Shown here in pieces: positions 1 through 9,168 of a stretch of DNA of 64,000 nucleotides. Every line of letters begins with the position of its first letter. Positions within the stretch are counted from its first letter, which is position 1. Made by a program: the position numbers and the translations under genes. The notes beneath the pieces were generated by a model that did no database searches, had not been told where the DNA came from, and saw only the letters and a list, made by a program, of their open reading frames with translations. This DNA comes from Caulobacter endophyticus (GTDB taxonomy: Bacteria; Pseudomonadota; Alphaproteobacteria; Caulobacterales; Caulobacteraceae), in NCBI RefSeq assembly GCF_003116815.1, contig NZ_QDKQ01000067.1, positions 1 through 64,000 on the forward strand. Direction: 5' to 3'.

Positions 1-1414
1 CGGCCGAGACGGCGCCGCCCGGGGCGGCGCCTCCGCCCACCGCGACGCCGCCGCCCGGGCCCGCGCCCGGATTGCCGCCGTCGCGCAGCACCTTCAGCGC
101 CTCTTCCGGACCAGGCAGGTCGGCGGCGTAGCACAGGCGGATCAGGGCCATCTCGGCGGCGGCCATGGCGTCGGGCGCACGGCGCACCTCGTCATGGGCC
201 TTCAGCAGCATCTGCCACAGGCGGGCCATGGTCCCGGCGCTGGTCTGGGCGCCGACCGAGGTCAGGCGGGCGGCCTGCTCCTTGGGCATCGACAGGGCGT
301 CGGGACCCAGGGCCTTGGCCACGGACGAGGCGTGGCAGTGGTCGAGCAGGTCGAGCATCACCACCACCGGATCGGCGCCGAAGCCCCACAGCTGGCGGAA
401 GGTGGTCAGGGCCTCGCCCGGCTTGCCGCTCATCACCTGTTCGAAGAGCGCGATGGTCTGGCTGCGGTCGGCCAGGCCCAGCATGTCGCGCACCACGGCG
501 GCGGTGACGGTCTGGCCCTTCTCGGTCTGGACGATGGCCTGGTCGAGCAGCGACAGGCCGTCACGGGCCGAGCCCTCGGCCGCGCGGGCGATCAGGGCCA
601 GGGCGTCTGGATCGATCCTGGCGCCTTCGCGCTGGGAGATGCGGTCGAAGTGCCTGGCCAGCACGTCCGGCTCGATCCGGCGCAGGTCGAAGCGCTGGGT
701 CCGCGACAGGATCGTCACCGGAACTTTTCGGATCTCGGTGGTGGCGAAGATGAACTTGGCGTGCGGCGGCGGCTCTTCCAGCGTCTTCAGCAGCGCGTTG
801 AACGCCGCCGTCGACAGCATGTGCACTTCGTCGATGATGTAGACCTTGTAGCGCGCCTCGACCGGGGCGTAGCGCACCCCGTCCAGCAGCTCGCGCATCT
901 CATCGACCTTGGTGCGGCTGGCGGCGTCGAGCTCCAGCACGTCCATGTGCCGGCCCTCGATGATGGCGCGGCAGTGGCGGCCCTCGGTGGTCAGGTCCAC
1001 GCTGGGACCGTGCACCGTGTCGCTCTCGTAGTTCAGCGCGCGGGCCAGCAGGCGGGCGGTCGTGGTCTTGCCGACCCCGCGAACGCCGGTGAGCATGAAG
1101 GCGTGGGCGATGCGGCCGGTGGTGAACGCATTGGCCAGGGTGCGGACCATGGCCTCCTGGCCGATCAGGTCCTCGAAGGTGCGCGGGCGGTATTTGCGGG
1201 CCAGCACGGTGTAGGCCGCGCCGGCCTCTTCGGCTTCCGGCTCGGGCAGGGGCTTGGTCGTGGCGGGGACGGCGGCCGGGGCGGGCGCCTCACCGAAGAT
1301 GTCGGCCGTGTTCTCGTCGCGCTCGGGAGCTTCCTCCTCCTCACGCCCTTGGGAGGCGAAGGCGGGCTCATCCCAGGGGGGCGCGGAATCGGGCGTGAGG
1401 TCGTGGTCGGCCAT
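1..1414 (-). CDS. dnaX: DNA polymerase III gamma/tau subunit (partial, 3' end outside window)
   Basis: Clamp-loader ATPase of the replicative polymerase. About 66 acidic, Pro/Ala-rich residues precede the conserved core that starts at VLARKYRPRTFEDLIGQ. Then come Walker A (GVRGVGKTT), the DEVHML Walker B box and the EEPPPHAKFIFATTE/SRTQRFDLRR sensor region. A Gly/Pro/Ala-rich linker begins near position 100 and the gene leaves the window. In the zinc-module segment (around 950-1040) only one cysteine remains where E. coli DnaX has four. The ATG at 1414 is the first start in frame with the core. The gene lies downstream of the SRP RNA on the same strand. Confidence 0.97.
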   Translation of the reverse strand, partial: MADHDLTPDSAPPWDEPAFASQGREEEEAPERDENTADIFGEAPAPAAVPATTKPLPEPEAEEAGAAYTVLARKYRPRTFEDLIGQEAMVRTLANAFTTGRIAHAFMLTGVRGVGKTTTARLLARALNYESDTVHGPSVDLTTEGRHCRAIIEGRHMDVLELDAASRTKVDEMRELLDGVRYAPVEARYKVYIIDEVHMLSTAAFNALLKTLEEPPPHAKFIFATTEIRKVPVTILSRTQRFDLRRIEPDVLARHFDRISQREGARIDPDALALIARAAEGSARDGLSLLDQAIVQTEKGQTVTAAVVRDMLGLADRSQTIALFEQVMSGKPGEALTTFRQLWGFGADPVVVMLDLLDHCHASSVAKALGPDALSMPKEQAARLTSVGAQTSAGTMARLWQMLLKAHDEVRRAPDAMAAAEMALIRLCYAADLPGPEEALKVLRDGGNPGAGPGGGVAVGGGAAPGGAVSA

Positions 1415-1487
1415 GGGTGCAGTCTAGAGCGTCGGACGGCGCGGCAAAAGGCTCGCGGCGCGTTTGCATTAGCCGATGCTGACTGAT

Positions 1488-1588
1488 TTTGGGGGAAGGT
1501 GGAGACCGGCAGGCGACCCGAGGGTGATCTCGTTGTGGCTGCTGCCTTCCGGCCCTGACCAGGTTGGCGAGGCCATCGTCCGTCGCCG
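1488..1588 (-). ncRNA. ffs: Signal recognition particle RNA, small bacterial (4.5S) type
   Basis: The reverse strand carries the SRP apical hairpin: ACCTGGTCAGGGCCGGAAGG followed by CAGCAGCC. This is the GGAA tetraloop and the adjacent asymmetric loop bound by Ffh. In E. coli 4.5S RNA the same block reads ACCAGGTCAGGTCCGGAAGG then AAGCAGCC. A C-rich 3' end (CCTTCCCCC) lies just before dnaX. The core at 1530-1565 is certain; both ends are estimates from the usual length of about 100 nt. Confidence 0.9.
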
Positions 1589-1740
1589 ATCTCCGAGGGC
1601 GTATATCGCGACTCATCGATCGATATGCAAGCGCCAAGCGCTCCGGGTGATGACGACTCTTCACCGCCGTCCGTCGCTGGGCGGGCGCCGCGCGCCGAAA
1701 CCCCTTACACTTTCGGCGCCCAGCCTCTACAGATTCGCCC

Positions 1741-2685
1741 ATGCCGCTTTCCGAGATCGTCAACATCTTCGCGGGCAACCCGCTGGACCGCGCCAGCGAG
1801 CGCCGAGGCGACGCCAGCTGGATCGCCGAGAAGCTGGAGGACGCCCAGTCCCTGGCCGTGGCCGTCTGGAACGGCAAGGTCCTGGTCGAGGACGCCCCGT
1901 CCGCGGATGACCAGCCCACCGGCGTCCAGATCGCCTATCTGCGCGCCGACATGGCCAAGGACCTGGCGGGCACCGACGAGCGCCTGCTGTTCATGGGCCT
2001 GTGGAAGGATATCGCCGTCTTCGCCGTCGACCTGGAGGGCGCGGCCGATCCGTCGGAAGGCGCGCTTGCCGGGCTTGGCCGGTTCGAGGACCTGCGCGGC
2101 GCGGCCGCGACCCTGCCCGCGCCCGACGCCGGCATACTGGCCACCGCCAAGTCGATGTTCGAATGGCGGCGCAAGCACCCGTTCTGCGCCAACTGCGGCA
2201 ACAGGAGCGACGTCGCCGACGGCGGCTGGAAGCGCATCTGCCCGTCCTGCCACGCCGAGCACTTCCCGCGCACCGATCCGGTGGCGATCATGCTGGCCGT
2301 CCATGGCGGCAAGTGCCTGCTGGGCCGCCAGGCGGCCTGGCCCGCCGGCATGTTCTCGGCCCTGGCCGGCTTCGTCGAGCCGGGCGAGACCATCGAGGAG
2401 GCCTGCGCCCGCGAGCTGAAGGAGGAGGCGGGCCTGGTCGCCACCAAGGTCCGCTATCACTCCAGCCAGCCCTGGCCGTTCCCCGCCTCGCTGATGATGG
2501 GCATGATCGCCGAGGTCGACAGCGACCAGGCCGCCCCCGACCAGACCGAGCTGGAAGCCGTCCGCTGGTTCGACAAGGACGAGGCCAAAGCCCTGATCCG
2601 CGGCGAGATCGAAGACGCCTTCGCGCCCCCGACGCTGGCGATCGCGCACCAGCTGATCAAGACCTGGTGCGAGTCTGAAGACTGA
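1741..2685 (+). CDS. nudC: NAD(H) pyrophosphatase / NAD-capped RNA hydrolase, Nudix family
   Basis: 314 aa. Hydrolyses NADH to NMNH and AMP and, in characterised homologues, removes NAD caps from RNA. A zinc ribbon is made by Cys149, Cys152, Cys167 and Cys170. The Nudix box GX5EX7REUXEEXGU lies at about residues 210-232, preceded by the NudC-type segment RTDPVAIMLA. The N-terminal third is the poorly conserved NudC N-domain. ATG at 1741 is chosen because homology to the N-domain begins at once. It is transcribed divergently from ffs-dnaX. Confidence 0.95.
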   Translation: MPLSEIVNIFAGNPLDRASERRGDASWIAEKLEDAQSLAVAVWNGKVLVEDAPSADDQPTGVQIAYLRADMAKDLAGTDERLLFMGLWKDIAVFAVDLEGAADPSEGALAGLGRFEDLRGAAATLPAPDAGILATAKSMFEWRRKHPFCANCGNRSDVADGGWKRICPSCHAEHFPRTDPVAIMLAVHGGKCLLGRQAAWPAGMFSALAGFVEPGETIEEACARELKEEAGLVATKVRYHSSQPWPFPASLMMGMIAEVDSDQAAPDQTELEAVRWFDKDEAKALIRGEIEDAFAPPTLAIAHQLIKTWCESED

Positions 2686-2707
2686 CGAGGCTGCGGTTCC
2701 TGAACCC

Positions 2708-3124
2708 TCACCCCAGCAGCCGCCCCCACTCCCGTACGACCATCACCGCCAGCACGATCGTGCTCAGGCAGAACACGGCGAACCGCGCCATCACGATGTT
2801 GATCCCGGCCTGGACGATGCTGTGCACGACCCGCAGGGCGACATAGGCCCAGGCTAGGGCGATCGCCGTCGCATCCCCGTGCCCCGCGACGAAGATCGCC
2901 AGGGCCGCCGCGTAGAAGATCGTCGGCTGCTCCATCAGGTGGTTGTAATTGTGGGCCGCCTGGCGGGCCTTGTCGGGCAGCACGTCCAGCGCGCCGGGGA
3001 AGCGTGCGTCCTGCGGCTTGATCCCGGCCTTGATCATGGCCGGCAGGCGCTGGGCGTACATCCACGCCCACACCAGCAGCGACCAGCTCACCAGCGCCAG
3101 CACCGGCGCGATCATCGTATCCAT
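2708..3124 (-). CDS. MAPEG family membrane protein
   Basis: 138 aa with about four hydrophobic segments. The pattern R.....PG..DVLPDKARQAAHNYNHLMEQP resembles the MAPEG family (membrane-associated proteins in eicosanoid and glutathione metabolism), especially the bacterial branch with a YNHLMEQPTIFYA motif. Bacterial members have no settled substrate, so no reaction is assigned. Two in-frame ATGs lie at 3124 and 3115; the first is used. The gene converges with nudC, 22 bp apart. Confidence 0.8.
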   Translation of the reverse strand: MDTMIAPVLALVSWSLLVWAWMYAQRLPAMIKAGIKPQDARFPGALDVLPDKARQAAHNYNHLMEQPTIFYAAALAIFVAGHGDATAIALAWAYVALRVVHSIVQAGINIVMARFAVFCLSTIVLAVMVVREWGRLLG

Positions 3125-3198
3125 GGCCTTGCCTCCCCAGGTCGTGTTTCGGGGGGAGGCTATCGGCGAAGCGGCGTTGCGCGAAGCCTGCCGTTTCG

Positions 3199-3645
3199 TC
3201 AGCGCTTCTTCAGCGTCTCTTCCATGCCGCGGCGGGCCAGTTCGTCGGCGCGTTCATTGTGCTCGTGGCCGGCGTGCCCCTTGACCCACCGCCAGTCGAC
3301 CTCGTGGCGAAGGCGGGCGGCATCGAGGCGCTGCCACAGGTCGACGTTCTTGACGGGACTCTTGTCGGCGGTCTTCCAGCCCTTGGCCTTCCAGCCATGG
3401 ATCCACTGGGTGACGCCCTTCATCACGTACTGGCTGTCGGTGTGCAGCTCGGCCTTGGTGGGGCGGTTCAGCGCCTCCAGGGCCATGATCGCGCCCATCA
3501 GCTCCATGCGGTTGTTGGTCGTCGCCAGCTCGCCGCCGCAGATCTCCTTGCGCTTGTCGCCGTACATCAAAACCGCGCCCCAGCCGCCGGGGCCGGGATT
3601 ACCGCGGCAGGCGCCGTCGGTGTAGATGACGAGCTTGGGGGTCAC
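3199..3645 (-). CDS. rnhA: Ribonuclease HI
   Basis: 148 aa. Degrades the RNA strand of RNA:DNA hybrids. The catalytic residues fall at the E. coli positions: Asp10 (YTDGA), Glu48 (NNRMEL), Asp70 (TDSQYV) and Asp134 (NERADELA), with His124 in KGHAGH. The GTG start at 3645 overlaps the thrB TGA by 4 nt (GTGA), so translation is probably coupled to thrB. An upstream extension of the frame would run into thrB and is rejected. Confidence 0.96.
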   Translation of the reverse strand: MTPKLVIYTDGACRGNPGPGGWGAVLMYGDKRKEICGGELATTNNRMELMGAIMALEALNRPTKAELHTDSQYVMKGVTQWIHGWKAKGWKTADKSPVKNVDLWQRLDAARLRHEVDWRWVKGHAGHEHNERADELARRGMEETLKKR

Positions 3646-4604
3646 GCGCGGCCCCCGAACAGCGACAGGCCCTCGCGGTGGACGGCCAGCTTGCGCTCGT
3701 ACTCCAGCGGGTCCTTGGGACGCACCAGGGCGCCGGCGGGCGTGGCGTTCCAGTCGGCCAGGCGCGTGAGGAAGAAGCGCATGGCCGCGCCGCGCGCCAG
3801 CATCGGCAGGGCGTCGCGCTCGGCCGGGCTCAGGGGACGGCGGCGCTCGTAGCCGGCGATCAGTCCTTGCGCGGCGGTGACGTTGAAGCTGCCGTCGGCC
3901 TCGAAGCACCAGGCGTTCAGGGTCACGGCCACGTCATAGGCGTAGGCGTCGTCGCAGGCGAAGTAGAAGTCGATGGTCGCCGCGAACTTGCCGTCGGTCC
4001 TGAAGAAGACGTTGTCGGGGAAGTAGTCGGCGTGGATCGTGCCGCTGGGCAGGCTGCGCGGCCAGGCCAGGGCCATCTCGGCCAGGTCCTTGTCGATCGT
4101 CGCGGCCAGGCCAGGCTTCAGGTCCTCGGCGGCCTGGCGGTGCTTGGAGAACAGCGGGGCCCAGTGCGGCTGGCCCAGGTCGTTGGCGCGGCGGCCCTCG
4201 TAGCCTTCGCCGGCCAGGTGCAGCCAGGCCAGGCCCTCGCCGGCCTCGCGGCAGTGGGCGGGGCTGGGCTTGCGTACCGACAGGCCCGGCATGAACCCGA
4301 CGATGGCGGCCGGCTTGCCGCGCAGGGTCTTGAGCGTCCTGCCCGCCTGGTCGGGAACCGGCCGCGCCGACGGATAGCCGCGATCGGCCAGCCAGCCCAG
4401 CAGGTTCAGGAAATAGGGCAGGTCCTCGGGCCGGGCACGGCGCTCGTAGACCGTGAGAATGTAGCGGCCCTTCTCCGTCTCCAGCAGGAAGTTGGAGTTC
4501 TCCACGCCCTCGGCGATGCCCTTGAACGCCAGCGGGGCGCCCAGGTCGTAGTCGGCCAGGAAGCCTTCGAGCTCTTGGTCGGTGATGTCGGTATAGACGG
4601 CCAT
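3642..4604 (-). CDS. thrB: Homoserine kinase (aminoglycoside-phosphotransferase fold)
   Basis: 320 aa. Phosphorylates homoserine in threonine synthesis; this is the APH/ThrB2-type enzyme, not the GHMP-type of E. coli. Visible motifs are [11 protein letters not shown] near residue 28 (nucleotide-binding loop), the catalytic [10 protein letters not shown] and the metal-binding DFYFA that follows. Length matches the family (about 315-320 aa). The ATG at 4604 begins [12 protein letters not shown], the usual N terminus. It is co-transcribed with rnhA through a GTGA overlap and is divergent from the toxin-antitoxin pair. Confidence 0.95.
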   Translation of the reverse strand: MAVYTDITDQELEGFLADYDLGAPLAFKGIAEGVENSNFLLETEKGRYILTVYERRARPEDLPYFLNLLGWLADRGYPSARPVPDQAGRTLKTLRGKPAAIVGFMPGLSVRKPSPAHCREAGEGLAWLHLAGEGYEGRRANDLGQPHWAPLFSKHRQAAEDLKPGLAATIDKDLAEMALAWPRSLPSGTIHADYFPDNVFFRTDGKFAATIDFYFACDDAYAYDVAVTLNAWCFEADGSFNVTAAQGLIAGYERRRPLSPAERDALPMLARGAAMRFFLTRLADWNATPAGALVRPKDPLEYERKLAVHREGLSLFGGRA

Positions 4605-4697
4605 GGTCGCGGGATGCGGCGCCGCGCGCTGGCGGTCAAGCGGCTCCTGTCGGCGGCGAGAGCGGCGTGCTATGGTTTTTGCCGCAAGGAGCGCTCC

Positions 4698-4919
4698 ATG
4701 ATCGAACTCAGGATCGAGCAACAAGGCGAGGCGGTTAAGGTCGAACTGACCGAGGAACTGCTTGCTTTGCTCGGCGCCAAGGCCGGCGACACACTGGTTA
4801 TCGACGGCGAGGCCGGCGGCCCGTTCACGCTGGCCGCTCGATCGACGGACGAGCGTTTCGAGCGCGGTCGAGCTTTCCTTGATCGCTACCGGTCCACCTT
4901 CGAGGCGTTGGCGAAGTAG
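4698..4919 (+). CDS. Antitoxin, AbrB/SpoVT-like DNA-binding domain
   Basis: 73 aa. The N-terminal half, including LTEELLALLGAKAGDTLVI, resembles the swapped-hairpin AbrB/MazE fold that binds operator DNA. The C-terminal half (FERGRAFLDRYRSTFEALAK) is charged and helical, the usual toxin-neutralising tail. ATG at 4698 has GCAAGGAGCGC upstream as ribosome-binding site. It sits 6 bp before the Doc-like toxin start, the normal antitoxin-first order. Assignment is by fold pattern and neighbour. Confidence 0.82.
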   Translation: MIELRIEQQGEAVKVELTEELLALLGAKAGDTLVIDGEAGGPFTLAARSTDERFERGRAFLDRYRSTFEALAK

Positions 4920-4925
4920 TTGGCA

Positions 4926-5318
4926 ATGAGTGAGCCCGTCTGGCTGGACGAAGCACTGCTCATCAGTTGGCACGACCTGGTTCTGGCCGAGACGGGAGGC
5001 GCGAGCGGAGTGCGGGACGCGGGGTTGCTGAACTCCGCCCTGGCGCGTCCGACTAATCGCTACGTCTATGAAGGCCTTTCGGACCTGATCGAGCTTGCCG
5101 CCACCTACGCCGTGGCGATCGCCTCGAACCATCCCTTCGTCGACGGCAACAAGCGCGCGGCGTTCATGGCGCTCGGCATGTTCCTGGAGGACAACGGCCT
5201 TTGGCTCGCGGCCGAGCCCGACGATGCAACGACGGTGATGTTCGCTGTAGCCGCCGGCGAGATAGGCATTCCCGAACTCGCGGAATGGCTCCGTCCGCGC
5301 GTCATCGACGCGCCCTGA
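4926..5318 (+). CDS. Death-on-curing (Doc/Fic) family toxin
   Basis: 130 aa. Carries the Fic-family active-site motif HPFVDGNKR at residues 69-77, the Doc form of HxFx(D/E)GNK. Doc toxins phosphorylate EF-Tu and stop translation; other Fic proteins AMPylate targets. The N-terminal GVRDAGLLNSALARP block is typical of chromosomal Doc proteins. An in-frame TTG at 4920 adds two residues; ATG at 4926 is preferred. It forms an operon with the antitoxin. The catalytic motif is intact, so the toxin should be active. Confidence 0.9.
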   Translation: MSEPVWLDEALLISWHDLVLAETGGASGVRDAGLLNSALARPTNRYVYEGLSDLIELAATYAVAIASNHPFVDGNKRAAFMALGMFLEDNGLWLAAEPDDATTVMFAVAAGEIGIPELAEWLRPRVIDAP

Positions 5319-5321
5319 TCC

Positions 5322-6296
5322 CTAAGCCGTCGTCAGCAGCCTCGGCAGCTTGAAGGTCACCGTCTCTCGGGCCTCGACCAGTTCCTCGATCTCCAGGTCG
5401 AAGTGGCCGCTGATGGCGTCGATGACGCCCTGCACCAGGTCTTCAGGCGCCGAGGCGCCTGCGGTCAGGCCGATGCTCGAAACGCCTTCGAACCAGCTCC
5501 AGTCCAGGCCCGAGGCGTCGTCGATGAGGTAGGCGGCCTTGGCGCCGGCCTTCAGGCCCACTTCCTTCAGGCGCACCGAGTTGGACGAGTTGCGCGAGCC
5601 GACCACCAGGATCAGGTCGGAAGCCTGCGCCAGCATCTTCACCGCGTCCTGGCGGTTGGTGGTGGCGTAGCAGATGTCTTCCTTGTGGGGCGCGGCGATG
5701 CCGGGGAAGCGCTCCTTGAGCATGGCCACGATGTCGGCGGTGTCGTCGACCGACAGGGTGGTCTGGGTCAGGAAGGCCACGTTCGAGGCGTTCTTGGGCT
5801 GCCAGGCGCGCGCATCGTCGATGTCCTCGATCAGGGCCACCGTGCCTTCGGGCAACTGGCCCATCGTGCCGACCACCTCGGGGTGGCCGGCATGGCCGAT
5901 CAGCACGATCTCGCGGCCGTTGTCGAAGTGCTTCTGGGCCTCGACGTGAACCTTCGAGACCAGCGGGCAGGTGGCGTCCAGATAGATCATCTGCCGCGAC
6001 TTGGCCTCGGCCGGCACCGACTTGGGCACGCCGTGGGCCGAGAACACCACCGGGCGGTCGTCGGGCGCTTCGTCCAGCTCCTCGATGAAGATCGCGCCCA
6101 AGGCCTTGAGCCGATCGACCACGTGGCGGTTGTGGACGATCTCGTGGCGCACATAGACCGGCGCGCCGAACTTCTCGATGGCCCGCTCGACGATCTGGAT
6201 GGCCCGGTCGACCCCGGCGCAGAAGCCGCGCGGGCTGGCCAGGTACAGGCGGAGCTTTGGGCGGACCGGGGGACGGATCGGGGCGGGCGTGGTCAT
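5322..6296 (-). CDS. ispH: 4-hydroxy-3-methylbut-2-enyl diphosphate reductase
   Basis: 324 aa. Last enzyme of the MEP isoprenoid pathway, converting HMBPP to IPP and DMAPP with a [4Fe-4S] cluster. The three cluster cysteines are in [22 protein letters not shown] and [10 protein letters not shown]. The substrate-binding motifs HEIVHN, HAGHPEV and TQTTLSVDD are present. ATG at 6296 (MTTPAP) is chosen because the conserved core starts about 18 residues later; longer in-frame starts have no homology. It converges with the toxin gene, 3 bp apart. Confidence 0.97.
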   Translation of the reverse strand: MTTPAPIRPPVRPKLRLYLASPRGFCAGVDRAIQIVERAIEKFGAPVYVRHEIVHNRHVVDRLKALGAIFIEELDEAPDDRPVVFSAHGVPKSVPAEAKSRQMIYLDATCPLVSKVHVEAQKHFDNGREIVLIGHAGHPEVVGTMGQLPEGTVALIEDIDDARAWQPKNASNVAFLTQTTLSVDDTADIVAMLKERFPGIAAPHKEDICYATTNRQDAVKMLAQASDLILVVGSRNSSNSVRLKEVGLKAGAKAAYLIDDASGLDWSWFEGVSSIGLTAGASAPEDLVQGVIDAISGHFDLEIEELVEARETVTFKLPRLLTTA

Positions 6297-6471
6297 GGCG
6301 CGGAACCTAAGCGTTCGCGCGTCCATGCGCCAGACGTGCCGCGCGTAGCGTTTTGACGACCAGGCTGCAACGTGCGCCCGTTGCGAGGTCACGCATATGC
6401 CTTTATCAGGCTGCATTGACGCCGGTTGGGGCCTTTCCCTTTCTGGCAATCCTTCTCGAACCGGACGTTTC

Positions 6472-7173
6472 ATGCGCCGCACGCTTTCCGTCGCCTTCAG
6501 CGCCCTGATGGCCCTGTCGATCGCCGTCACCGCCACCAGCGCCTATGCCCAGGGCGGCCGCGGCGGTCAGGGCGGCGGCCAGGAGGACGACGGCGGTGCC
6601 AAGAAGAAGAAGCGCGACGAAGAGTGGAACCAGCCCAAGGCTCCGCTGGCCCAGCTGCGCAACGCCGGCCCGTGCCCCTTCGTCAAGGTGCTGTACGACG
6701 CCAGCCGCTTCGTCGAGTTCAAGGGCGGCAAGGAAAGCGCCGCGGCCACCGCCTACACCGGCGAAATCCAGGGCGTGTCCTCGGGCTGCGCCTACAAGAG
6801 CGACGACCCGATCAAGATGCAGGTCGAGGTGCTGTTCGCACTGGGCCGCGGCCCCGAGGGGACCGAGTCTCGCAAGACCTACCGCTATTGGGTGGCCGTC
6901 ACCGAGCGCAACAAGGACGTGCTGGCCAAGGAATATTTCGACCTGCCCATCACCTTCCCGGCCAGCGGCGACCGCGTCTACGCCACCGAGAAGCTGCAGA
7001 CCATCACCATCCCGCGCGCCGACGCCACGACGAGCGGCAGCAATTTCGAAGTCCTGATCGGCTTCGACGTCACCCCGGAAATGGCCGCCTTCAACCGCGA
7101 CGGCAAGCGCTTCCGCGTCAACGCCGGCCAGGCCGCCCAAGCCCAGCAAGCAGGGACTCCTCCTAAGCAATGA
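6472..7173 (+). CDS. Secreted protein of unknown function upstream of argS
   Basis: 233 aa from ATG 6472. A Sec-type signal peptide (MRRTLSVAF... ending in SAYA-Q) is followed by a Gly/Gln/Lys-rich low-complexity stretch, then a globular domain with two cysteines (GPCPF and SSGCAYK). The domain alternates hydrophobic and charged residues like a periplasmic beta sandwich. Its TGA overlaps the argS ATG (ATGA), so the two are translationally coupled. An in-frame ATG at 6397 would put 25 residues before the signal peptide and is rejected. Function not recognised. Confidence 0.85.
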   Translation: MRRTLSVAFSALMALSIAVTATSAYAQGGRGGQGGGQEDDGGAKKKKRDEEWNQPKAPLAQLRNAGPCPFVKVLYDASRFVEFKGGKESAAATAYTGEIQGVSSGCAYKSDDPIKMQVEVLFALGRGPEGTESRKTYRYWVAVTERNKDVLAKEYFDLPITFPASGDRVYATEKLQTITIPRADATTSGSNFEVLIGFDVTPEMAAFNRDGKRFRVNAGQAAQAQQAGTPPKQ

Positions 7174-9014
7174 ACGATTTGAAGCGGTCCTTGAGCGAGG
7201 CGGCCGCGGCCGCTTTCCAGGCCGCCGGACTGTCTCCCGACTTCGGGCGCGTCACGGCGTCCGACCGGCCCGACCTGGCCGACTTCCAGTGCAACGGCGC
7301 CCTCGCCGCGGCCAAGAGCGCCAAGCGTAACCCCCGCGAAATCGCTGTCCAGGTGGTCGAACAGCTGAAGGCCGACCCGCGTCTGGCCTCGGTCGAGATC
7401 GCCGGCGTCGGCTTCATCAACATGCGCGTCAGCCCCGCGGCCCTGGCCGCCCGCGCCGACGAGATCGCCGCCGACGAGCGCGCCGGCGCCAGCCTGCTGG
7501 CCGATCCGCGCCGCGTGCTGGTCGACTATGCCGGCCCGAACGTGGCCAAGCCGATGCACGTGGGCCACCTGCGGGCCTCGATCATCGGCGAGTCGATCAA
7601 GCGCCTGTACCGCTTCCGCGGCGACCAGGTGGTGGGCGACGCCCACTTCGGCGACTGGGGCTTCCAGATGGGCCTGCTCATCACCGCGGTGATGGACGAG
7701 GACGCCTTCATCGCGGCCCTGATGGACAAGCTGCCGGACGCCCCGCGCGACTTCTCCGACGCCGACGCCGCCAAGGTGCGCGCCGAGTTCGCCGGCCGGG
7801 TGACCCTGGCCGACCTCGACCGCCTGTATCCGGCCGCCGCCGCGCGCGCCAAGGAAGACGCCGAGTATCGCGACCGCGCCCGCAAGGCGACCGCCGACCT
7901 GCAGAACGGCCGCTTCGGCTACCGCCTGCTGTGGAGGCACTTCGTGGAGGTCAGCCGCGTGGCCCTCGAACGCGAGTTCCATGCCCTGGGCGTCGACTTC
8001 GACCTCTGGAAGGGCGAGAGCGACGCCGACCCGCTGATCGCGCCGATGGTGCGCCAGCTGGAGGACAAGGGCCTGCTGGTCGAGGACCAGGGCGCCCGTA
8101 TCGTCCGCGTGGCCCGTCCGGGCGAGACCAAGAAGAAGAAGAAGCTGCCCGACGGCTCGGTGATCGAGGTCGAAAGCCCCGATCCGCTGCTGGTGGTCTC
8201 GTCGGAAGGCTCGGCCATGTACGGCACGACGGATCTTGCCACGATCCTGGATCGCCGCCAGTCGTTCGACCCGCACCTGATTCTCTACTGCGTGGACCAG
8301 CGTCAGGCCGACCACTTCGAGCAGGTGTTCCGCGCCGCCTACCTGGCCGGCTACGCCCAGCCGGGCGGCCTGGAGCACATCGGCTTCGGCACCATGAACG
8401 GCGCCGACGGCAAGCCGTTCAAGACCCGCGCCGGCGGCGTGCTGAAGCTGCACGACCTGATCGAGATGGCCCGCGAAAAGGCCCGCGAGCGCCTGCGTGA
8501 AGCCGGCCTCGGTTCGGAACTGTCGCCGGAAGCCTTCGAGGAAACCGCGCACAAGGTGGGCGTCGCCGCCCTGAAGTTCGCCGACCTGCAGAACTTCCGC
8601 GGCACCTCCTACGTCTTCGACCTCGACCGCTTCACCAGCTTCGAGGGCAAGACCGGTCCGTACCTGCTGTACCAGACCGTCCGTATCAAGAGCATCCTGC
8701 GCAAGGCGGCCGAACAGGGCGCCCAAGGTGGTCCGGTGATCGTGGCCGAACAGGCCGAACGCGACCTGACCCTGCTGCTGGACGCCTTCGAGGGCGCGCT
8801 GAGCGAAGCGTACGACAAGAAGGCCCCCAACTTCGTGGCCGAGCACGCCTACAAGCTGGCCCAGGGCTTCTCGAAGTTCTACGCCGCCTGCCCGATCCTG
8901 GGCGCCGACGATCCGGCCGTGCGCGCCTCGCGCCTGACCCTCGCCCAGACGGCGCTGAAGCAGCTTGAGCTGGCGCTCGACCTGCTGGGCGTCGAGACGC
9001 CGGAGCGGATGTAA
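7170..9014 (+). CDS. argS: Arginyl-tRNA synthetase
   Basis: 614 aa class I synthetase. The HIGH-like motif is MHVGHLR near residue 130, preceded by [10 protein letters not shown]. The substrate-loop signature [10 protein letters not shown] (around residue 415) stands in place of KMSKS as in the E. coli-type enzyme. The N-terminal Add1 domain includes [13 protein letters not shown], which recognises the tRNA D-loop. The DALR anticodon-binding domain ends the protein. ATG overlaps the preceding gene by 4 nt. A long reverse-strand frame across it is a GC-driven shadow. Confidence 0.97.
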   Translation: MNDLKRSLSEAAAAAFQAAGLSPDFGRVTASDRPDLADFQCNGALAAAKSAKRNPREIAVQVVEQLKADPRLASVEIAGVGFINMRVSPAALAARADEIAADERAGASLLADPRRVLVDYAGPNVAKPMHVGHLRASIIGESIKRLYRFRGDQVVGDAHFGDWGFQMGLLITAVMDEDAFIAALMDKLPDAPRDFSDADAAKVRAEFAGRVTLADLDRLYPAAAARAKEDAEYRDRARKATADLQNGRFGYRLLWRHFVEVSRVALEREFHALGVDFDLWKGESDADPLIAPMVRQLEDKGLLVEDQGARIVRVARPGETKKKKKLPDGSVIEVESPDPLLVVSSEGSAMYGTTDLATILDRRQSFDPHLILYCVDQRQADHFEQVFRAAYLAGYAQPGGLEHIGFGTMNGADGKPFKTRAGGVLKLHDLIEMAREKARERLREAGLGSELSPEAFEETAHKVGVAALKFADLQNFRGTSYVFDLDRFTSFEGKTGPYLLYQTVRIKSILRKAAEQGAQGGPVIVAEQAERDLTLLLDAFEGALSEAYDKKAPNFVAEHAYKLAQGFSKFYAACPILGADDPAVRASRLTLAQTALKQLELALDLLGVETPERM

Positions 9015-9044
9015 GATTGAGGGGGGCGGGCCTTTCGGCTCGCT

Positions 9045-9168
9045 CTTCTCCCTTCCCCCTTTGATGGGGGAAGGGCCGGGGATGGGGGTGACAGCGGTTC
9101 AGAACCCGGCGCAAGCCTGGCCGCCGCACTCACCCCCACCCCTGTCCCTCCCCATCAAGGGGGAGGGA
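9045..9168. repeat. Palindromic intergenic repeat, copy A
   Basis: Two facing arms: CCTTCCCCCTTTGATGGGGG plus AAGGGCCGGGGATGGGGGTGA (9051-9092), and the near-complement of this from CTCACCCCCACCCCTGTCCC to the end (9129-9168). Each arm is itself palindromic around TTGATGGGG/CCCCATCAA. It fills the space between argS and the convergent GH28 gene, whose stop codon lies directly at its edge (9169-9171). Transcripts from either side would form a strong stem. Confidence 0.8.

Noticed and set aside
1625-2419. Open frames overlapping nudC in other frames
   Set aside because: The nudC frame has a zinc ribbon and Nudix box; the other frames are Pro/Ser/Arg-rich shadows.
3643-3909. Longer N-terminal extension of rnhA
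   Set aside because: The extension reads inside thrB in another frame. The GTG at 3645 gives E. coli numbering of all catalytic residues.
6978-8846. 622-codon reverse-strand open frame across argS
   Set aside because: It lies antisense to argS, whose motifs are certain. Its composition is the mirror of GC-rich codons, and it has no ribosome-binding site or family sequence.
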